From positions 15,571,583-15,635,582 of the forward strand of contig OX030955.1 of the NCBI GenBank assembly GCA_943735955.1: DNA of 64,000 nucleotides. Reading direction: 5' to 3'. Position 1 is the first letter of the stretch; each line of letters begins with the position of its first letter. Below, one piece after another: positions 26,201 through 36,400 of this stretch. Under the pieces are notes generated by a model. That model worked only from the letters and a program-made list of their open reading frames with translations. It did not search any database and was not told the DNA's origin. The translations under genes and the position numbers were made by a program. The DNA comes from Piscicola geometra (taxonomy: Eukaryota > Annelida > Clitellata > Hirudinida > Piscicolidae).

Positions 26201-29200
26201 AGTCATATGAAATGCTGGCAAAGGCGTTATTGAAAAAAAAGTTTGTTTAAGTAAAAATATTCAATAAATTCAATAAAATTGTTAGTAAAGTTGAACCTTT
26301 TTCTATCCTACGGCAAATAAATTAGTTTCAGCGACTTTTGTCGTACATTTTAAATATGCATTACCAAGAAAGTCTAAAAACTCTTACAATTTGATAATTC
26401 GATTTTTTATCATTTATTTTAATATCATAATGTTATATGTACACATTTATAATATATATATTTTTTAATTCCCATTTATTGATCTTTCTAACCTGGCCAG
26501 ACTTCGTACTCCATGCCACAGCCTTGCCCTTTTGTGATGAGCAAGTGAACTCAGCCCCCCCATAAACCCTCAACACTAGCCTTGATGGAGCCACGCTCAA
26601 AACTGCAAAGAAACAATTGCAGTTTTCAAAAATTAAGTGGATAATATCTTAAGTTGAATAGGTATTTCTTAACCATCAAAAAAATTTTGTAAAATATATT
26701 TATAGTTTTAGAATACTTTTTTTAACAACTCACAGCAATTATCTTCGTCACTAATGCCACCTCCAGGACAATCGGGGTTGCCATCGCACACTTGTCTTTT
26801 GTCTATGCACATGCCCTGACCACATTCAAACTGGTATGTGGGGTCACAAGAAGCTATTGCGGGTGCTGCTGGAGCTTCTGTGTGTTGGAAGAAATAATTT
26901 ATTAGAGGCTTTGAAGTATAAAAAATATTTAGTTTTGTAAACATGTTTAAATAAAAAATTTCAATCAATAATTATGAATTTTCTTCTCTCACAATATATT
27001 CACACACTCACCACAGTTCCCTTCGTCCCTTCCGTTGCGGCAATTGTACTCTCTGTTGCAGACCAGTCTGTCATCGATGCACTCTCCATCGCCACAGTCA
27101 AACTCGTATTGAGAACACACTTGGGAACGTGATCCTTATTGGTTACATGGTGAAAATTATAGTTTTCACAAGTATTTCAAATATTTTAGTGATAGACTAA
27201 ATAGTTCATTAAAAAATGAGTACGCTTTTATTGTAAAGAAAGCCAACAACTCTTGAAAAGTTTTAACAACTCACAAAAGTTATACCACACCAATAGCTTA
27301 CCGCATTGGACCTCATCAGAGCCGTCAGGACAGTCGAATTTGTTGTCACATTTTAGAGGGAAGGGCAGACACGTTCCATCATTGCACACAAAGTCACTAG
27401 GAGAACACACTACTGTATTTTTAAAATATGAAAAACATTTTACAAGAATAATTCAAGCCTACTTGGTTAATTAATATTTATAAACATAGGTTTTAATAAC
27501 TTATGTGTATTGTTGTTCAACCTTTAGATAATTTTTGTAAATGAAAAATAAACATTAAAATGTTAGTAATAGAGAGAAACAAGTTAGTAAGCTTATTAAA
27601 ATGTTATTTGTGGAAAATTATTTGATTTCTAAATTATGAAAGATAATTCATCACAATTTTTAAACGTTAAAAAGCTTGACTGAACCTTAAACCACCATTG
27701 AATAATGAAAACATTAATTTGTTGAAACATTTTGACTTTCAACTAAGCAGTGGAGGAAGATAGCCAAGTTTAGAATTAGGTGAAAAAATGAAGCTTGTAC
27801 TCTGTTCAATGTAACTTGGGATGTTAGATGAAACCTTTGGTTTAAGAGTAAGATTGCTTAGAGGTTTGGACTGACCTGGATACCTATTATCCGTGCTAAA
27901 GTCTCCGCGGTAAGAAAAAGCAGCATCTATTGAAGAGATTATATCGTTTGAAACTTGGAGAGGGTTGTCAAAACTAAGGTCTTCGTCGTGAATATCAATC
28001 AAAGTGGCCTTCTTCAGTGATTCCCTTGGTCCCAAGACACGAGAGTCTGTGGTGAATCCGACAATACTTCTTGTAGCCCTTTTGGGGTAATGAATCCCTA
28101 GGCTTTGATCTTCTTGTACTTGCCACGGCTCCGGAAAATCCACTTTTTGCACGCCAGGGTAGGCTCGAGGAATTAGAATCTTGTTCAATAGAACGAAGTT
28201 TCCAAAGTAATCCTTGGTCCAAAGACCCAAGTAGGCTTCTGAGTCTGAATTGGTTCTGTAGAATTGAAAACTACTCAACCATCCTTCGCATTGGAAGGGC
28301 GAGGATTCGAATATGACCGTCTTTGCTAGTCCCTCTTCCATGAACTCACCAACTTCATCTCGACCTACTTTCGTGTCGCAGTGTCTTGCGTCTAATGGAA
28401 ACGAAGAGAATGAATGTGTTTTGGACGGTAGTGTAATCGAAATTCATTTGACTTTTTGTTGTCTAAAAAACCATGGATTTTATGTACACAAAATGAATAG
28501 ATTCAAAATTTTGAATATTTTTTTGAATAAACAAATACATTAAGTTAAAATTTATCTAATCATTGCCATATTATCTTTCCTCTTCTCTAACCCACAAACC
28601 TTGCTCTTGCATCAAGGTACTGGGGTCACTCTTATAGCCGTATTGGGCTAGTTCGTCTTGGCTGAGATAGTATATGGCTGCTCTGAAGGCGGTATCACTA
28701 GCTAAAGTCATCAACTTCAACTCAACCAGGACTGCTCCATCACTCTGGGAGTCTCTAGAGTTTAACAAGTTTTTTCTATAAATTTAAACTCTCGACTATT
28801 TGTTTAAAGCCGTTAATAATGAATGGCGTTAGATTCAAATATAACCGAACTTACTCTAGACCAAGTACTTCAACAGCTGTTCGTTCGTTGTCCAAGTAAC
28901 GAGGAAGGGAAGTTTCAAAGAGCTGATGAACCAAAGCCTTGATTTCTTCGCTTGAAAGGAATGGCCCAGTGTGAGTGATTGTCCACCTGTATACGTCTGT
29001 TGTATGTTGTTTGCGAGTATGAAGAAATCACTAAGTAACAGTGTTGCGATTTGAAACGTTAGGTTTACCATTTCTATTATTTGAACAATAAGTTATGAAT
29101 TCTACTGCAGTGTACAAAGTACAAGATAGCTTCAGTATCATCAAAAAATTATTTCTAAAATATAATAATAAAAAATATATATCTTAAAGATGAATAATGC

Positions 29201-32200
29201 TCAATCTTTGGAAAAATAAATTATATTTCAAAGTTGAAAATCTCATAATTTTCATTAAATCTATATACGCCTTTAATAACATAAAAATATAAACTTAATA
29301 AATCACGGCTAAAAACAAACTTCAAAAACTTGACATGTTTTTCTCAATAAAATTTTTTTTGGATTTAATTAAAAACCTCAAATTCTATATTCATTTCATT
29401 TACATGCCTTTTCTTAGCGGCGTTTTCGGCATCTATTGAAGTTAGAAACACTTTAAAAATGCAACTCACGGTTGACATTAAGATTTTAAATATTAAAAAC
29501 TTGTTCATAGAGCTTTTTAAATTTTATTTAGAAATTAACAACTAAGAAATTATAATTTAAGAAATATATCAACATTTGAAAGATGAAGTCTGAATACATT
29601 TCAAATACCCCGCTTCAACAGCATGTGGAAATCTCACAAACTATATATAAAACTATATTATATTTTTTCCCACAAAAATTCTAAACCTTTTTTTTTATCA
29701 ATTTTTAACCAGCGTTTAATACCACTACAGGTGCCTTACTCAATAAACAATTTTATTGTCAAACAACTTTTTAATTGTTTTTCCAAATGTTAATAAAATA
29801 TATTTTAAAACTAACTGGTATTTTTATAAATGTTTTAATGAACATCTGATTATATATTTGCTTGTGAAGCCTTTGTCGTCAAAATTTCACTTACTTTACA
29901 ATTACTTTTTAACTAGACAAACGAAATAAAATAAGATAAAAGAATATTTAAATAGGAAAATTTCCAATAATTCAATATAATAACGAGTCCCGTTAAGCAC
30001 CGAGCGAAAAAGATTTTTAAATATATAAAAAATTATCTTAATAAACTATAAATTGAGAACTAGAAAAATAAATCAATTTACTAAGTTTTAAGAAATTAGG
30101 TTCTTTTACAGTTGGTAAGGTTCAAACAGAGCGTGCTGGAAAGTAGTATGTACCAAATTTACACTGAAACTAACATCTGAAAAGCCATTTACACTTTTTT
30201 TTATAAAATATAGAAACTCTAAAGACGTTGGAAAGAAATAAATTATTTTTAATCGAAAACTACTCGCTTTAGAGGTTTTTGAGTTAAAAAAAACATTTTT
30301 TAAACTATCTCTTAAATCAGATGTCGAAAAAAATTCAAAATCTTAAAATACTTCAAATAAATTTATAACCGATGCTATAAACTTTGCAGCGGCAAACTGG
30401 AATGTCTTTCTTCAGAGATAACCATATAGCCTAGCCACTATTCCCATAAGAAGATAATGTGCAAGAAGAGAAAAGAGGAAGATAATTCGATTTGAAAATG
30501 TAAAAAATAAATCAATTAAAGGATATAATGATATGCTTTTTTTAAAGCTGTTCTATGTTTAATATACATTTAAAAGGTTTTTGATTTTGGAGTAAAAGAT
30601 GATCATTATATATCGTTGGGTATAGAATTCTATAAAACAAGCTTTATAAAGCATTTAAATAGCAATGTTAAGCTACTTAAACAATATTAATAACTTATTT
30701 TCACTAAATAATGCACTAGATAAATTTTGAACCTGAATTGTATTGAATGTCTAAACTAAAACGCCCTACCTAAGTGAAGTGTTAAAACTACTCAAATAGG
30801 CGCATCTTAAATCAAATATCTCCCAGCTTCTTTCTGATAAGAAGGAATGCTTGAAAATATTGTAATAATTACTATTTGAAATTATAGTTTTGATCTTTTT
30901 TAATTTTCAAATTAATATTTTTATTTGGAAATATTAATTATTTCAAGATGAATGTCTAAGTTCGTCTTCGAAATAGACTAACAGTGCCATTACATTTTTT
31001 CAACAAAATATATATAAAAAATTATTTATTATTAAATCAACTTCTCCTTCCAACAAATTCAAATTTCCAGCTCACGTTTTGGGCCAGAAACGATGGGATC
31101 ATCATAGAAATCCGTATTTCTAGGATTTTGAGTGCCAATTCCGTCATCAGTACCTCTGTCCAGCTTTGAGTCTCCAAGGTCCTCTTCATAACTCGGTCTG
31201 ACTTCTTTTTCCTTTGGCGCTGCATCTTCTTCGCTTGGCTCACCATTTCCGTATTCATCGTCTTCATCAGTTTCTTCTTCGTCTTCATCAGTGTCTTCTT
31301 CGTCAGGATCCTCGGGAACGTCTCCATCTTCAGAATGGGTTGGATCTACATCGTAACCAGAGTTTTCATAATCCCCGGGGTTGCCAGGGTCGAAGGTAAT
31401 GTCTCCGTTTGCATCCTGTCAGGCGTATTGAGAGTGGGTCAGTATTATCAAGAAGATGCGTTTTTTAAATAATTGGAATTTTATAAAATTAAATTAAATA
31501 GTTTTGAAATTATTTTTCAAGTATGCATGACTTTTTTAAATGGTCGTTATAATAATCAAAACAAAAACTACATTAATTTAAAAAAGTTACTTTTTCAATT
31601 TTTTATCATGTTTTTAAGCAGATCTTACGATGGTGTTATCTCTTTTATTTCAATTTATCCTTGATTTTTCTTATCTTTCTTAAAATCCATCATCAGATTT
31701 AACTCTTCAAGGCGACACAAGTGAGATTCAAATAATTAAAAGAAAAAAATTACATGCATATTTTTCATGAATAATACTAAACTTATTTTTAAAGTATTTA
31801 TTTAGTAAGCTCACGTTTTAAACAGTTTTTACATTCATGAAGATAAGTGCTTTTTTTAAGTTGAAGTTCAGAACAACAAGATGATAAATGCAGGTCTTAC
31901 TAGGTCTTGAGTTATCTTAAAAATCTTTCGTTCATATTTCGGTATGACTAGAGCTCGCCTCATCTAAAACCCATCTCATCTAGAGCTCGCCCTTTCATAC
32001 AATACTCATCGGGAAAAAAACACAAAAATATTTTTAGTTCATTTTTAGTCCATTTAATTAAACCAAAAAAGTCATCTAAAGATATTTCAAAAATATGATT
32101 TCAATATATTTTTTTCTTTATAGAAAGTAAAAATATTGTTTTCACAGTTCTAAAATTATTATTTGAATATTTCAAGTATTTAAAAGTTTAAAAAATGTTT

Positions 32201-33402
32201 TTTATTTCAGAAAAAAAATTTATGAGACGAGAATTAGATCAAATGGATTCTAGGTAAAAACCATTTCCTTAGATTCTTTTTATATAAATTATATAAAACA
32301 GCGTCTTTATTTATGCTTTTTTTATATCTTGAGTTAGAAGGCGCCAAGAATTAAGAACTTTTTGTGCATGTATATATTTTTGTTGTAGGTAATAAATATT
32401 TTTTTATATTCATATTTTAATTTAAGATTTAGTTTTACTTTATCACAAATTTTGTTTTTTATATAACATCTACTTCATTAACTTAAAATTACATTTTGAA
32501 TTAATTTTCTATGCTATTTTTTTCATGAAAACATTTTGATAGTTTTAAACTAATTTAAACAATTTTCGAAAAAAATAATTTAACTTATTACTTTTACAAA
32601 TCTTTAACTGAAAACCATGATGTTTTAAAAATAATATCTATGCTTCAAAACTTGCTTGTGAAAAAGCTCTAAGTTCATTAAACCCCCATTTCTAAACCAT
32701 CTGTTATGGCATTCAACTTTGAAAGAGTACGCATGAATGCTAAGTTACTTGAGCGTAGTATGTGTAGGTAGCAAGTTGGAGCTTCAAAGTTCCTTTAATT
32801 AGAAACAGAATGTATGCATGAGTGTGTTTTGTGCATGTATGTGTCTTCATTTGTTTATATGTGTTTTTATTAGTTTATGTATGTAGTTTTCAAATAATTT
32901 TTACATATTTTCAAGTTTTTTTTCTTTGTGAACAAATACAAATTTTATTATGAATTCTAGGAGCTGTGTATGTAAAATTTATTGTGCATCGTCTTCAAAC
33001 AATAAAGATCTGACTCGCGAGAGTTTTAGGCGGATGAGAGGGTTCTTCAAAGGCTTTTTAGGCCTATTTCAAATCCTTAAGTTTTTATTGCATGGCCTTA
33101 TCATATAATGCCGGTATCGTATAGTGTCTTGCTTTATAAAACTAACTTTATAATTTATTTTATAACGATCTTGAAATGCATAGTATCTTTTTGTTTATAA
33201 AAATTCATGCATATCAAGCTTTTTTTGAAAATCTTATATAATCAAAGTATTTAGTCTTTTTTGTTTTAAATTTACTAAGTTTTGTCTAAAATTCATTTTT
33301 GAATTTTACCCCGTTGTTCTCATCTACGTAGGACTCGTCGGCAAGGATGAAAGGGACGACGAAGAGGAGGAAGAGAAGGGTGTGTCTAATCACCACGCCC
33401 AT
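6919..33402 (-). CDS. HSPG2: Perlecan (basement membrane heparan sulfate proteoglycan core protein), whole gene, 73 coding exons
   Basis: Secreted basement-membrane core protein that links laminin and collagen networks and carries heparan sulfate. The model has 73 exons; every junction has GT-AG borders and matching phase, and the total is 11,094 nt (3,697 residues plus stop). Residue map: signal 1-21; acidic region to ~144; SEA ~145-256; unknown domain 257-428; LDLa x3 429-554; Ig 555-640; LDLa x3 641-775; Ig 776-883; laminin-EGF and laminin-IV modules 884-1593; Ig x17 1594-3166; LamG 3167-3330; two EGF to 3478; LamG to 3697. Introns are mostly 100-500 bp, but the first three coding introns are 0.9-1.9 kb. 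A minority of acceptors (exons 31 and 70) were chosen by phase and domain fit. Domain blocks are listed separately. Vertebrate perlecan is longer and has a third LamG. Confidence 0.93.
7555..7725. repeat. tRNA-like SINE head candidate inside a perlecan intron
   Basis: Between perlecan exons 70 and 71. Contains a B-box-like GGGTTCGACTGACGACC at about 7656-7672 in more GC-rich surroundings than the neighbouring intron, plus palindromic ACATACGTCGTG. It resembles a decayed tRNA-derived SINE head. No clear tail or target duplication seen. Confidence 0.3.
8414..8899 (-). CDS. HSPG2: Perlecan exon 68: end of LamG1 and two EGF-like domains with a Tyr/Pro-rich spacer
   Basis: One 162-codon exon. It opens with the closing Cys of LamG1 ([10 protein letters not shown]). 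EGF 1 runs [15 protein letters not shown] to [12 protein letters not shown] and EGF 2 runs [11 protein letters not shown] to [12 protein letters not shown]. Between them is a ~50-residue segment rich in Tyr, Pro and Asn ([32 protein letters not shown]). EGF pairs between LamG domains are standard in perlecan; this long spacer is not something I know from vertebrate perlecan. Confidence 0.9.
9039..10346 (-). CDS. HSPG2: Perlecan exons 64-67: first laminin G domain
   Basis: Exons 10233-10346, 9998-10082, 9699-9808, 9039-9179. LamG signatures: [58 protein letters not shown]. The domain closes in exon 68 with [13 protein letters not shown]. It directly follows the last Ig domain, as in other perlecans. 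Confidence 0.9.
10511..19019 (-). CDS. HSPG2: Perlecan exons 37-63: 17 tandem immunoglobulin domains
   Basis: Exons: 18729-19019, 18281-18568, 17843-18097, 17458-17721, 17161-17345, 16990-17071, 16604-16882, 16207-16494, 15946-16031, 15615-15819, 15325-15492, 15047-15154, 14743-14880, 14404-14565, 14112-14308, 13887-14004, 13546-13797, 13305-13406, 12815-13030, 12521-12690, 12292-12382, 11878-12040, 11670-11761, 11398-11472, 11090-11284, 10785-10917, 10511-10626. Each Ig shows Cys, Trp about 12-15 residues later, and D-x-G-x-Y-x-C (for example DEGVYYC, DSGTYTC, DAGKYTC). Seven Ig domains are single exons and ten are split by one intron. All domain borders are phase 1, the classical pattern for shuffled Ig modules. 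Exon 54 adds an SSGSGG stretch before its Ig. Confidence 0.92.
19133..24280 (-). CDS. HSPG2: Perlecan exons 16-36: laminin-EGF and two laminin-IV (LamB) modules
   Basis: Exons: 24153-24280, 23926-24024, 23640-23738, 23426-23509, 23096-23220, 22843-22951, 22616-22729, 22376-22494, 22189-22272, 22041-22090, 21903-21970, 21654-21797, 20967-21155, 20752-20844, 20516-20605, 20291-20409, 20016-20127, 19765-19818, 19577-19677, 19329-19412, 19133-19197. Laminin-IV copy 1 is exons 17-20 and copy 2 is exons 28-31; both show GK(V/L)xYxxFY, a W-x-DER motif and end in phase 2. Laminin-EGF repeats show [34 protein letters not shown] and [11 protein letters not shown]. These form the rod-like domain III of perlecan. 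Exon 31 uses the acceptor at 20410-20411 (CAACCAG), which alone keeps the frame and matches copy 1. Confidence 0.9.
21235..21620. repeat. Dispersed hairpin repeat copy in a perlecan intron (inverse orientation)
   Basis: Lies in the 498-bp intron between exons 27 and 28. It is bounded by two GGGTCCGGACCC palindromes (about 21276-21290 and 21537-21550). Its core, read on the minus strand, contains TTTTAGACAGCTATCACTAT and AACTACACATACT, which match sequence at 52420-52435 and 52800-52845. It is therefore a copy of the same repeat family as the 52.4-52.95 kb cluster. Confidence 0.75.
24515..24838 (-). CDS. HSPG2: Perlecan exon 15: second N-terminal Ig domain
   Basis: Single-exon Ig, phase 1 at both ends: [17 protein letters not shown] then [14 protein letters not shown] and TIVIVTG. 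It sits between the second LDLa triplet and the first laminin-EGF, where perlecan normally has an Ig. Confidence 0.92.
24937..25637 (-). CDS. HSPG2: Perlecan exons 12-14: LDL-receptor class A repeats 4-6
   Basis: Exons 25491-25637, 25198-25323, 24937-25068. Each exon holds one LDLa repeat with six Cys and a calcium-binding acidic end: [50 protein letters not shown]. All borders are phase 1. Exon 12 begins with a Pro-rich linker ([12 protein letters not shown]); an upstream open frame is excluded because its frame does not match the preceding exon. Confidence 0.9.
25781..26602 (-). CDS. HSPG2: Perlecan exons 10-11: first N-terminal Ig domain
   Basis: Exons 26493-26602 and 25781-25928, joined in phase 0 by a 564-bp intron. 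First half: [20 protein letters not shown] with the core Cys and Trp. Second half: [19 protein letters not shown] with the D-x-G-x-Y-x-C signature. The intron between them holds only AT-rich sequence. Confidence 0.9.
26734..27412 (-). CDS. HSPG2: Perlecan exons 7-9: LDL-receptor class A repeats 1-3
   Basis: Exons 27302-27412, 27012-27134, 26734-26877. Signatures: [50 protein letters not shown]. Repeat 2 has Asn/Arg where Asp/Ser-Asp is usual and repeat 3 has a glycine-rich insertion, so calcium binding may differ between repeats. Phase 1 at every border. Repeat 3 is preceded by an Ala/Pro linker. Confidence 0.9.
27876..28391 (-). CDS. HSPG2: Perlecan exon 6: extra ~170-residue domain of unknown type
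   Basis: A 516-nt exon, phase 1 at both ends, between the SEA exons and the first LDLa. It ends at the strong donor CAG/GTCAGT (27876); the open frame beyond, to 27739, is read-through into the intron. Visible pattern: two Cys (RHCDTK, FQCEGW), then [28 protein letters not shown] and QSLGIHYP. This spacing recalls a beta-sandwich module seen in various invertebrate secreted proteins (aromatic-rich, 'Y-x-G-x-W', 'IGIHY'), but I cannot name a family. The last third is polar and may be a linker. Standard perlecan has no such domain here. Phases argue it is a true exon and a portable module. Confidence 0.8.
28600..30176 (-). CDS. HSPG2: Perlecan exons 3-5: SEA domain
   Basis: Exons 30128-30176 (49 nt), 28855-28986, 28600-28754. 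Joined, they read [19 protein letters not shown], then [34 protein letters not shown] and [15 protein letters not shown], a typical SEA fold order (beta strand, helix, beta strand). Perlecan family members carry SEA after the glycosaminoglycan region. The small exon 3 was found because exons 2 and 4 have incompatible phases; it restores both phases and the missing first strand. I see no GSVVV-type autocleavage motif. Confidence 0.85.
28987..31075 (-). other. Perlecan introns 2 and 3
   Basis: Two AT-rich introns (30177-31075 and 28987-30127) flanking the 49-nt exon 3. No other coding signal or recognisable repeat seen. Confidence 0.7.
31076..31415 (-). CDS. HSPG2: Perlecan exon 2: acidic region with candidate glycosaminoglycan site
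   Basis: About 113 residues, phase 0 at start and 1 at end. Extremely rich in Asp/Glu ([19 protein letters not shown]). One Ser-Gly in acidic context, [11 protein letters not shown], is a candidate heparan sulfate attachment site; vertebrate perlecan domain I has three SGD sites. The Lys-rich ORF in another frame at 31037-31327 is a shadow. Confidence 0.88.
31416..33309 (-). other. Perlecan intron 1 (1.9 kb)
   Basis: AT-rich, without coding signal. Near 31945-31990 there are two near copies of CTAGAGCTCGCC within about 40 nt. Otherwise nothing stands out. Confidence 0.7.
33310..33402 (-). CDS. HSPG2: Perlecan exon 1: start codon and signal peptide
   Basis: Thirty-one codons from ATG at 33402-33400. 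MGVVIRHT is followed by [13 protein letters not shown], a strong hydrophobic core with a likely cleavage after Ala21 (before DESYVDENN). Donor at 33309-33308 (GTAAAA), phase 0, joins exon 2 in frame. This start is the only Met that gives a signal peptide, as a secreted matrix protein needs. Confidence 0.9.
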
Positions 33403-33497
33403 CTTGCTTTAGCTCAAACTTTTTTCAATAGTCAGGAAGGAAGGCCAAAGTGCCTTATGATTGTTGGTCGTGATCTTCTGAGACTCAGATGGGAAAC
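33403..33497 (-). other. HSPG2: Perlecan 5' untranslated exon sequence
   Basis: Upstream of the ATG the minus strand reads TTTTTACTCATTCAG/GTTTCCC, a good acceptor at 33499-33498. This suggests a 5' UTR intron and at least one non-coding exon further right. I cannot fix that exon. Confidence 0.45.
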
Positions 33498-36400
33498 CTG
33501 AATGAGTAAAAACGGGGAAGGTCACAGATGAGCAAGTAAACACTAAAAAGCTTCATGAATTTATTATCCGTTGAATATTCAACAATCTTTTTTCCGAATA
33601 ATAAAGGGCCACTGAAGCCAGCGAATATTCAGGGATTAGTGAAAATAATTTAACGTTAAGAAACTAACAATGATTAAGAATACAAATGTCAAAAGAATAT
33701 TTTTAATAAGTTTTTTTTTAAAGTGATTTATTCTTTCAAAATAGGCTTCTATAAACATAGCTGGAAATGTTTTGCCATATCAATAATTCTCGAGTTTCCA
33801 AATCTATCAAAAGCATAAACACCCTGATGATGAATTATCAATGAAGCAGCTATTAAGAATTTCCGTGCTCAAACAAGATTTACACAGAATGAAGAAAACA
33901 GTTTTAAAAATAATTTATTGATAGTTGTAAGAAGTGAAATTTTTTAATAATTATATGTTTTTCAGATTTTTTTTCCTATTACAAATTTAACAGAAAAACG
34001 AAAAACTTTTTATAATTAGAAAATTTGTGTTTTTAACAAGTTTGAAAAGTTTATTCTGTGATTTATTGTGCAAGTATTTTAAGAATAAAGCGTCTCGTTT
34101 TTTAAGTGCTTTACCATTAACTAACTTCTTTCTTGGCGTATTTTCTTACAGATTGCATCTTAGAAAAAAGCTTAATTACGAAAGCAATATCTTCAAGTAA
34201 TTGATGGAATGCTTGTGTAAACTAATGATTGATTGAAATTTTAACATATATTTATTAAAGTTGAAAAGATTTCATGCTGTGAAATTTTACATTTTTTTAA
34301 AGTTGGCCAAGTATTGACTTTTTGATAGTGAAAAATTGAGTCATTGAAAACTTTTTGTTATATATATCTCTGCCTCTTTTAATACTTTGAATTCTCATGA
34401 ACTTGAAGTTTGAGATTTAAAAAAAATTACTTTTACAATTTTTCAATTTCCAGATTGCTTAAAAAGTAATAAACAAAATTGCACCTTTTTTTCCAATAAA
34501 ATGCAGGGCTCACTGAAGCTTTAACTGACTTAAACGATGAATATAAAAGTATACTTTATACTCCATCCTTTCAAACCGTTCGTATGATCTATTATATGTC
34601 TTTCCATGTCACCTTTCATACGAAGCTAAGCTTCGGAGATTCACCACCAAGCTGGTGTGGAGGACGCAGCTTCCATGACTCAGCACAGCAACCTCACATA
34701 CAAAATACATTTTTTTGTAATTAACATAAAAAAATAACATGCATTTAAGTAAGGTGGCGTTACCAAAAAACTTGCAGGGCTTTATAAACTTACATACATG
34801 AAAAATTCAATTTAATAATTAAAATTCACTTGTGAGATTCACACGTGAAACGCCATAAATTAAAAAGCCTTTTATCTAGTGTCAGTTTTGACTTGATAAG
34901 AGACCAATAAAAAGATTGAACCCTCAAACAACACAAAGCAATTTCCTCAATTTTTTCTAATCCACTCTAGCACATTTTTTCGTTCAGGCACATAATACAT
35001 GTATTTTCTAACAGACAAAGTCTGTTTTTAAACATTCAACTTGAGTAATACGAATGAAAAATTGATTTTAAAGAATATTATTGAAAAAGATGATTTTACG
35101 CTTCTGAATATGTTCATTTAAATTCTAATGATGAATTAGTTAAGTATTTTACCTACTTGAAAAAATAATTTTTAAGATTTATATATTTTTTAGTTTTCAA
35201 AACATAATTATTTGTAAAAGAGAATAAAAGTTAGTTGTGTAAATAATTTTTTTCAAACCCAGACTGAATCTGTCATGATGTTTAAATGCTGATTGCTCAT
35301 GAACGATGAGAAAATACATTGGAAACATCCACAAATAACTCTAAGATACCTAATTTCACATGAGCTTTTTCTAATTTAGATCGTTTAATCGTCTAATATT
35401 TTCTCATAATTTAAATAAAACCGGTCTTTTTAGTTTAAACAACAACTAAGACTTTGAAGAATAAAATTTTTCTCTAATGCATTATTCTGAAATCTCTTAA
35501 ACGTGCATTTGGGTTTTCGTAGAATAATTATTTTTCTAATGTATTGTCTTAAAATGTCATTAACATCTAGATCTAAAAAATAATTCAAATAAAATTAGTT
35601 TGAAACTTTAATAAGATTTCATCTGCTCCAAACGTGAGTCAAACGTGCCATGAATTAGTTCAAAACAGAAAGATTGGTTTAGTTACACAAAAATGTTTCA
35701 AAAGTCATTGATTCACCAAAAGTATCTAATAAAATCGGTTTTCAAAATAAGAAATATATATTATTTAAAAGAATCTTCTACTAACCTAATCGCAAACATT
35801 CGAGGGAAGATTTTCAAATTCAGATGGTGATGAAATCCAACTTCTAAATTTGTTAAAATAATGAACTCTAAAAAGTAAAAGTTTGTTTGAATTGGGAGTT
35901 TTAGACGATTTACTTTGTTTTAGTTTAAGCTGTATTCACGCAAATAACATGCTTAAACAAGAGGTACTTGCTAATGATAACCCACTGCTTTTGAACACAG
36001 CAAGTAAATTCTCCTGCATCTCATCCATATTTAACTTCAACCTCCTCTCCTTCTTCATCTTCTCTTTCAACATCTTCATCTTTTCTTTCTACATCTATAT
36101 CTTTTTTCATCATCATCATAATCATCATCTTGTTTTTCTTATTCATATTTTTCGTTAGTTAATTAATTTTGTTTTGCTGAATATTAATATATTTAGTTAG
36201 GCTATTGCATCAATTATATTTTTTCTATTCTCATCATCATCATATCATCATTATCACGACTTGATATTACGTAAACTCTCACTTTTATCATCACAACCAT
36301 CACCACCTACAGCGTCATTTCCAAGCACGCACCTTATGCATCATCATTCCTTTCTCTTATCTTTCAAATCTTTCCCATCTTCTTTCAAGTCTATAAGTAT

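Noticed and set aside
27739..27875. Continuation of the perlecan exon 6 frame past 27876
   Set aside because: The frame stays open to a stop at 27739, but the CAG/GTCAGT donor at 27876 matches the phase of the next LDLa exon. The extra residues are intron read-through.
31037..31327. Lys/Met-rich ORF on the minus strand
   Set aside because: It is a shifted-frame shadow of the acidic perlecan exon 2 (GAA/GAT codons read as AAG/ATG).
35883..36158. 91-codon plus-strand ORF
   Set aside because: Produced by a CTT/ATC low-complexity tract.
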